NCBI RefSeq assembly: GCF_024586455.1 | Contig: NC_065921.1 | Coordinates: 74,917,226 to 74,981,225, forward strand | Source of the DNA: Bactrocera neohumeralis | Taxonomy: Eukaryota > Arthropoda > Insecta > Diptera > Tephritidae | Direction of reading: 5' to 3' | DNA: 64,000 nt | Part shown: positions 57,660 through 64,000 of the stretch, piece by piece | Layout of the letters: every line of letters starts with the position of its first letter | Position numbering within the stretch: the stretch's first letter is position 1 | The notes under the pieces: model-generated | Seen by the model: the letters and a program-made list of their open reading frames with translations, nothing else | Databases searched by the model: none | Told to the model about the DNA's origin: nothing | Position numbers and translations under genes: made by a program

Positions 57660-57882
57660 TTAGTTAGTCTGGTAGGTCAATGAGCCTCGCATAGACCAGA
57701 TTTGGCCCTTTGCGATGCCAGATGGCGTTCAGTTACTATGTTCTTGAGGAATAGTCATCTTTTAAGATACTTGTACTTGACGCGAATTTTAACAGACTCT
57801 GTGGCCGCACTATCAATACCTGCCACATTGTGCGTCTACAGCAGTTTGCTGTCCAAGACAACTACAAGGTATTTGGTGCGTT
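57660..57882 (+). repeat. GGTTAG-headed dispersed repeat, second copy
   Basis: Same landmarks as 24893-25160 (TAGACCAG, TTTGCGAT(A/G)CCAGATGG, GTTACTA, TGTGGCC / TGCGGCC). Noncoding; class unknown. Confidence 0.65.
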
Positions 57883-57884
57883 CC

Positions 57885-58870
57885 TAAGGAGAGAGTTGTG
57901 TCCCATTCATCGAACGAAACCTACTTGGAAGAATTTTGAACTTTCTTGAGGGCAAAAGCAGACTTGTTTTTTTCGTGTTCAACCCCAGAGCTGCTTGCGA
58001 TGCCCAGTTCGGGACTTCGTAGTTCATAAATCGTAGCTGACTTGTTGGCATAGACCATAGACTTGACGTAGTCCCACAGAAAATAGTCAAATCGCACGAT
58101 CGAGGCGGTCAATTGACTGTGCCATTTCGTGAGATAACACGTTCACCAAACTTGGTTTTTAATAAATCGATTGTGACATTTGCTGTGTGGCTTGTAGCGC
58201 CGTCCTGTTGGAACCACATATTGTCCAAGTCCTTATCATCATCCAATTTGGGCCAAAAATATTCGGTTACCATTGAGTGGTAGCAATTTCCATGGACAGT
58301 AATGTACCGGTGAGGATCACTCACGGAAGAAGTATGGCTCAATGACGCCACTAAATCGCACCAAAACGTAATTTTTCGGAATGAAATGGAGACTCTTGGA
58401 GTACGCGTGGCTTGCTGCTTGACCAATAATGCATATTTTACTTATTGACGAAATCATTCAGTTAGAAATGAGCCTCATCGCCTAAGATGATTTTTTGTTG
58501 AAAATTAGAATAATTTTCTAGTTTTTGCTCGGCCCAAATCACGAACATACAACGATTATGTTGATTAAGCGGTTTCAGTTCTTGCGTCAATTTGATTTTT
58601 TAGGATGTGATCCAAGAACTTTTCGCAAAATTCGATACAACGACGTCACAGAGATGCCCAAGGCTTGAGAACGACGTGTGAGAGACTGATATTCGTCTCA
58701 CTGGCGCGGGAGCATTTTGTTCTCAGCCTGTGGATTCAAATTTTTCCACAAGACGCTCAATTGTTGTTCCGACAGGACGATTAAGACGACTATAAATTGG
58801 ACGTGGCGCTCTTAAAGTTGAAGCCGCTGACTCCGAATGTCGGTAGTAAATTTCAAATCAACTCGTTGTT
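57885..58870 (-). mobile_element. Tc1/mariner-superfamily (DUF4817/DDE_3 type) transposase relic, copy 5 (most complete)
   Basis: From high to low coordinates: NRPVGTTIERLVEKFESTG (N-terminal region), KIKLTQELKPLNQHNRCMFV, ILGDEAHF (first catalytic block), NDFVNK and PRVLQESPFHSEK, then NMWFQQDGATSHTANVTIDL (second catalytic D), KTKFGERVISRNGTVN, and in another frame FDYFLWDYVKSMVYANKS. The NWPPRSCDLTPL segment carrying the third acidic residue is reduced. Several frameshifts, no intact frame. Confidence 0.85.
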
Positions 58871-60539
58871 GGATTATATATATTTCTATGTTGAAAGAAA
58901 CCTTATTGAAAACTGTTGTCGGGTAACATTTATATTATCGTTTAAATATTCCCATAACAAATTATTTTAATCTATTTGCAGGAATTTTACGCTATACCTT
59001 TTATTTTGTACATGGACGTAGTAGAGATTCTAGTAAGATTACAATGACTACAATCTCTCGCTACTGAGATGTATATTCTATATGAGCCGATCAAAAAATG
59101 GCCTTTAAGTTTTCATGATCAACTTGAAAGTCGTTTTGTTAACTTCTTTGCATGATGGGTGGTCAATGAGTATAGAACAAAGAATGCCACAACTGAGTTT
59201 ATATTTTAGTAAAATAAGGTAAGGTAGGTAGGTAATTAGAGAAGAAAGCTTTAAGTTATGAGAGAAGTAACGATAGAGAGCAGTCCTCAAATATAGTATA
59301 TTAGTAGTTTAAAAAGTAATGAAAAAATAAATGTAGGGTCGCCAACTCTATCCAGTTATTATTGGTATAAAATAGTGATAAATAGCATCCGCCATTAATG
59401 AACCAAAATTACAAACTTGTATTTATATTAATTGTAAATAAAATTATCTCTTTCTTTTTTCAATCATGGCGCCATAAACTATTTTATTTTGCTTTCAAAT
59501 GCACTCAAGAAAAGGAACGGCAATTTTACATAACCGGAATTTTTTTCATATTGCCTAAACTGTACTTTGTTTTAAGAGATTGATCAGAATGTCCCAAGAT
59601 TACAGAATGAGTGAAAAAAATGTACAATCCGAAAAAAATATGTTTCATACAAACTGCCGAAAAAAAAAAGTTCTTATATCGAAAAATTTACAAAAAAAAT
59701 GTATTTTAATTCTTCTTTTATTTTTGATAAATACCTATGATTAGGGTGGTCGAACAAGAATTTAAACGTCAAATTTTCATGATAACGATCATTTGAAAGT
59801 CGAAATTTTATATAAAACAAAACTATTTCAGTTTTCTTATTTGAAAGGTGGTAAAATTGATACCGTTCGAAGTCAAATCATTTAAAGAGAGTTATAAAAC
59901 ACAACTGAAGTTTGAATTTTAAATATTTTTCCGTTCTTTTTCATATAAATACTAGGATAGGTAAAATTATATATACCAAGATATATATGATAAGGTTTTT
60001 CACAAAGTCGTTGAAAAAAATTTAAATTTCTGAGAATTTAACTGCGACTCTCTATGTTTAGATACTAACCTGAACCCAAATATATATATAAAATGGACCT
60101 TTAGTCGGGTTTTCGCTCTAAAAAAGGTGCATATGAAAGTGTCTCAAACAACATGCAACTTTATTTTAGAAGATACTTGTCCGAAGGCAGATTTTTTTCC
60201 GAATCAAAATATCTGTCACAAAATAATAGATCATTTTGAATACAGAGTGAAATCCCCTCTTTTCGTGAAAATTTTGTATATTTGACTTCTAAAATCAATT
60301 AAAAACCAACGGGCCAACATAAAGATAAGCTTTATGTGTTTTTTGTTTACTTGGAATGTCTGTGACAAAATTGCATAATTAAAAACACTGAAAAAAATAA
60401 TCGGAGAAAAGTTACTTTTCCACTAGCCGCAACACAGTGCGGCACGAAAATTTCATAAAATCTCTTTTTATCGTCTTAAATTTAGTACTTTGTTGTTAAG
60501 CATAGTCACTCTTTTCAAGTAATTTAGCTCGACTGATTG
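58871..60539. other. No recognised gene; one partial repeat monomer
   Basis: AT-rich. 59643-59680 (CATACAAACTGCCG...AAGTTCTTAT) resembles part of the 154-bp monomer. TAAGGTAAGGTAGGTAGGTA at 59216-59236 is a short simple repeat. Frames have no domain. Confidence 0.4.
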
Positions 60540-60625
60540 ACAATCTCCGAAGAAATATATAGTTGACATACAAACTGCCGATCAAACTCAAGTTGTTATA
60601 TATAATTTTCCAAAGATTCCTCTTC
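60540..60625 (+). repeat. Isolated partial monomer of the 154-bp repeat
   Basis: CAATCTCCGAAGAAATATATAG, then GACATACAAACTGCCGATCAAACTCAAGTT, matches the CATACAAACTGACCGATCAAAACC part of the array units at 62.3-63.2 kb, in the same orientation. Confidence 0.55.
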
Positions 60626-61560
60626 TGCTCGTCTCATTTGAGTGATGTACTCCTGTTTCGGTGAGTTTTGAGGTCCTTTTGTGGTGGCCACTGGGGTGCT
60701 CTTCCCTTCTGTTTGTTTTGCTGGTGGTTCCTGTGTGAAAGTTTCTTTCTAAGGCTATTTTTTTCCCGCTTTTTCGACTTGCTTGGGAGTGATGTCAGTA
60801 TAGGGGATCTAAAAAAACGTCTGCGGAATACGGTCCCGTATTCCTCGTCTTGAAATCTTTGTTTTGTTGTTCTTTATAAATTCCTTCTGTTGGTATTTTT
60901 GTTGTTGTTGTTTACTCATTTTAGATCTAGTGGGTCTAAATTTGCCGCTATCTCCGCACGTTTAACAGTTGCCCTTTATGAACCCCGTGGTTATCTATGC
61001 AAGCACTCTTTTCAAGTCCTTATGGGAGCTTGTGTTCAGAGCCAGGTTCAGGCACGATTTGTCTCAACAACCTGTACGGCCAAAAAAATTTTTTGGCGGA
61101 TGCATACGTATGAAGATAGTTTTGACATACAAACTGCCAGCCATTTCGGTAAGATGATCAAACTGAGGTGGTAGAATACTGCCCTCACCAGTTGTCAGAC
61201 TAATCCATAGAGTATTCCATAATCAGAACCTTACATATGGCCTCGATTCTGATGGGCGCTTGCCCAGGGTTTTTCGCCGTCGTCTGTGCACTTTTTTGGT
61301 CATGGTTCCCTCGCCGCTTTGTTGCATTTTGTTTGTTCTCCCTCGGTACCAAAAACCGGTGCTCATAGTTGTGGACGCTTATTTAAAGGCGGCATCTTCT
61401 CGCCTCTTCGCCGGATATATATGGGCTACGTTTTCAAATGCAGCTCTTGGTCGGGGGCTGCGTATTTATTCGCAGCTAACCTAAGCGTAGGCCGTCCACT
61501 ATCCGCCAGCTGTGACCCCGGTAGTAGCCTGAGCTCAGCCCCACCTTATATAGAATATTG
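60626..61560 (-). mobile_element. Possible LINE 5' region and ORF1 start
   Basis: On the minus strand an ATG at 60919 opens MSKQQQQKYQQKEFIKNNK, then RGIRDRIPQTFF, and after a stop SPILTSLPSKSKKREKN. The pattern of a MSK-N/Q-rich start followed by a basic SPILTSPPSKSKKR-like stretch reminds me of ORF1 proteins of tephritid LINEs. The GC-richer 61000-61560 would be the 5' UTR. This rests on memory of similar sequence and is uncertain. Confidence 0.35.
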
Positions 61561-62284
61561 ACGTAAATTGCTGAGTGGCGACTGTCATGTGACATTTTTA
61601 CTCCGTAGTGCCAAATTTGACAGTATCTGGGTTTTAAACCCACATTTTCATTAAATGCTAGTCAAGAACTCAACCAACTTCCATATGAACGCGGTACCTG
61701 TCCATAGTATATTCGAGAATCATATTAAATTAAATCTTATAAAACTATCTTTATATGTACTATTTGAAGTTTAAATATTTTTATGTTTTTTTCATATACA
61801 ATAAAAATAAAAATTATATATACCAATATATAAGGTTTAAAATATAAAAGTTTTAGGAAAAAAAGTTTTAAAAAATAATTTATTACTCAGTATTTACTTC
61901 ATTATAGCCAACTAACTACCTGATTACCCTGCTATATATATATATAAGTACACGCTTAGGCTTTGTGCTGACAATAAATACTGCTACCAACACATGCAAC
62001 ATGCAACTTTTGTACTTTATACCGACGATAATGGCGTCACGCTTGAATGCAAATTGGGTGTCTACTCTCTAAAGAAGCTTACAAATACATACATAGATAT
62101 ACCAATGAGTGTGTTATTCTTCTTGTGTATATTTTCTGCTGCCTGTACCGTTATAACAACAGCAGCCTCGCATTATTTATTATGCCCTGAACAGGTTTGA
62201 TTAAATTAGCCACGATATTTGTTACAATTAGAAGGAAACGTTTTTTAGATATCGATCTGAAGCTTTGCACACGTTCTTCTCACC
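61561..62284. other. No recognised gene
   Basis: AT-rich with TATATATATA at 61933-61945. The frame at 61994-62200 ends in a hydrophobic segment (SVLFFLCIFSAACTVITTAA) but has no homology I can recall. Confidence 0.35.
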
Positions 62285-63187
62285 TCATGAAGCTGCTAAT
62301 TTGTCGGAACCGCTGATATTAGACCACTATTGCATATAGCTGTCATACAAGCTGAACGACCAAAATCGAGTCCTTGTTTGGAAAAATATTTTAGTTGAAG
62401 AGTTATCTTCACGAGACTTAACAAAACATGTTTTTATAGTCATTGCTATAATTTTCGAAGAAATTGTTGAGATCGGATTACTATAGCATATAGCTGCCAT
62501 ACAAACTGACCCATAAAAATGAAGTTCTTCTAAGGAAAACTTTTTTTCTTGAAAATATATCTTTACGAAACTGAACACAAGTTATTTTCAAAAGCAAGGG
62601 TACAAACTCTGAAGAAACGGATCACATCAGATCATTATAGCATATAGCTGCCATACAAACTGACCGTTCAAAACCATGTCTTTGTATGGAAAACTTTTTT
62701 ATTTGAGGATATATCTTCACGAAATTAAGCACGAATTATTCCCTAAGCTAACGGTACAATCTGCGTAAAAACCATTCAGATCGGATCACTATAGCATATG
62801 GCTGCCATACAAACTGACCGATCAAAACCATGTCTTTGAATGGAAAACTTTTTTGTTTGCTGAGATATCTTCACGAAATTGAGCATGAATCATTCCCTAA
62901 AGTAGCGGTACAATCTGTGTGAAAATCATCTAGATCGGATCACCATAGCATATAGCTGCCATACAAAGTGACCGAGTAAAACCATGTCTTTGTATGGAAA
63001 ACCTTTTTGTTTGTTGAGATATCTTCACGAAATTAAGCACGAATTATTCCCTAAGCTAACGGTATAATTTGCGTAAAAATCATTTAGATCGGATCACTAT
63101 AGCATATAGTTGCCGTACAAACCGAACTATCAAAATTGACTTCTAATATAAAATATTTTGATCAAGTATTTGTGAAGGGTATTACAG
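62285..63187 (+). repeat. 154-bp tandem repeat array, six units
   Basis: GCATAT starts at 62332, 62486, 62640, 62794, 62948 and 63102: five successive intervals of exactly 154 bp. Units contain GATCGGATCACTATAGCATATAGCTGCCATACAAACTGACC, CATGTCTTTGTATGGAAAAC and GATATCTTCACGAAATT. The exact period means no net indels between units. Opposite orientation to 54.57-55.45 kb. Confidence 0.95.
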
Positions 63188-63222
63188 CTTCGCTGCAACC
63201 GAAGTTGACGTTTTTTCTTGTT
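63188..63222 (+). other. Terminal hairpin of the 154-bp repeat element
   Basis: CTTCG (63188-63192) and CGAAG (63200-63204) pair around a 7-nt loop, followed by TTGACGTTTTTTCTTGTT. The same design (stem, then a pyrimidine-rich tail ending CTTGTT) closes the 11.5-12.56 kb repeat. Helitron-type elements have a 3' hairpin near the end, so this may be the element's 3' terminus. Confidence 0.5.
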
Positions 63223-64000
63223 GTTGCATCAATTTTGTTTGTTGTAGTCGAGTTAAAACTACAACAAAAACGCAGCTCATAGTTAGAAGCACATAATTGC
63301 TGCACATCTATTATACCTTTACTACAGTATATACATATACATACATTTACATATACTATATATGTATATTTACTTATGTACAGCTACTCCATTGTACATA
63401 AATAGTTAGCAGGCAATTTTGAATTATGTTTTCCATAAATTTGTGTGAAATCGTGACAGTATAAAATAATATATTGCTATCAGCAGCATCGTTTATCATC
63501 ATTTGTGTGTAGGCCGGCAAGTACACGCATACACACATATACACACATAAATAAGGCCTGAACTTGTGCGCGTTGTAAGTATATATATCGTTATACAGTT
63601 AAGTAGACAGTTTTGCAGCATTTTGTAGGTCACCGAGAATTTGCAATGGTAATTTCGTTAGCAACTGTGCCAGCAGTGAACGCATCTAATGACTCCGCAG
63701 TCAATGTGTGTAGTGTGTGAGGTTATGTTGCAATAAGTGCGTAAATGTGAAACTATGTTTTGAAAACATTCTCATACCTAATATAAATTTGATTTTGCTT
63801 CATAAATTTCCGCAACAGTTCTCGAGGGTAGTTTGCGTGCAGTAAGAGCGGCTTTGCTGCAGCAGTGGGTTTACGACATGCCACAGAAGAGACATTTATC
63901 GCTAGCTTAATTTTATGGGCGTAACTAACAATAACTCATACATATATATCCTATATTTCGATGACCCATATATCGAGTAGTGAAAATGTAGCTATTTATA
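63223..64000. other. No recognised gene
   Basis: Unique-looking DNA with TATACATATACATA-type repeats near 63330-63375 and a CACATATACACACATA run near 63533-63548. No open frame of note. Confidence 0.4.

Noticed and set aside
61994..62200. Small frame with a hydrophobic segment
   Set aside because: One hydrophobic run in AT-rich DNA is not enough evidence for a membrane protein gene.
1..64000. CRISPR, prophage, operon or other bacterial-type systems
   Set aside because: The repeats are satellites and transposons of insect type; no regular spacer arrays, prokaryotic genes or ribosome binding sites are present.

Overview
The window is about 64 kb of AT-rich insect DNA. The transposon repertoire and the repeat families point to a higher (brachyceran) fly, most likely a tephritid fruit fly; I infer this from family resemblance and cannot confirm the species. 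There is no intact conserved protein-coding gene, no rRNA or true tRNA gene, no CRISPR array and no bacterial-style operon. Most open frames are short and belong to broken transposable elements.

Layout. 0.8-9.8 kb is a transposon graveyard: two joined non-LTR retrotransposon tails, a Tc1-like transposase relic, a Helitron/PIF1 helicase relic (split by another repeat), three mariner relics and a retrotransposon ORF1 relic. 9.8-17.1 kb is mostly unrecognised unique sequence, with a long CT tract interrupted by a hairpin-ended repeat at 11.5-12.6 kb. 17.6-18.9 kb holds two LINE tails in opposite orientation. 20.3-24.7 kb is a large diverged inverted repeat whose arms each carry a mariner transposase piece running into a GAACCAGGGAGAGCC-type minisatellite. 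24.9-36.5 kb again mixes LINE, Tc1-like and mariner relics with unique stretches; 28.8-30.8 kb and 32.0-34.1 kb are the cleanest.

The best sign of a host gene is at 37.4-38.5 kb. Two overlapping Inr motifs are followed by a downstream promoter element at exactly +28, with G at +24. About 1.15 kb of leader-like sequence follows and ends at a consensus splice donor (ATG|GTGAGT at 38543/38544). I read this as the TATA-less promoter and first exon of a plus-strand gene whose coding exons lie outside the window or were not recognised. The presumed intron begins with about 2.2 kb of strongly T-rich DNA containing a 719-bp TTAA-flanked inverted-repeat element.

41.6-64 kb holds more relics: mariner and LINE pieces, a chimeric mariner open frame at 53 kb, and a Tc1-like relic at 58 kb. 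It also holds an array of ATTCAGC/GCTGAAT dyads (43.8-44.8 kb) and two arrays of the same 154-bp repeat in opposite orientations (54.6-55.4 and 62.3-63.2 kb). These elements do not work together as a system; they are layered insertions, probably inside or beside a large gene. All family assignments come from reading translations by eye and need a search to confirm.
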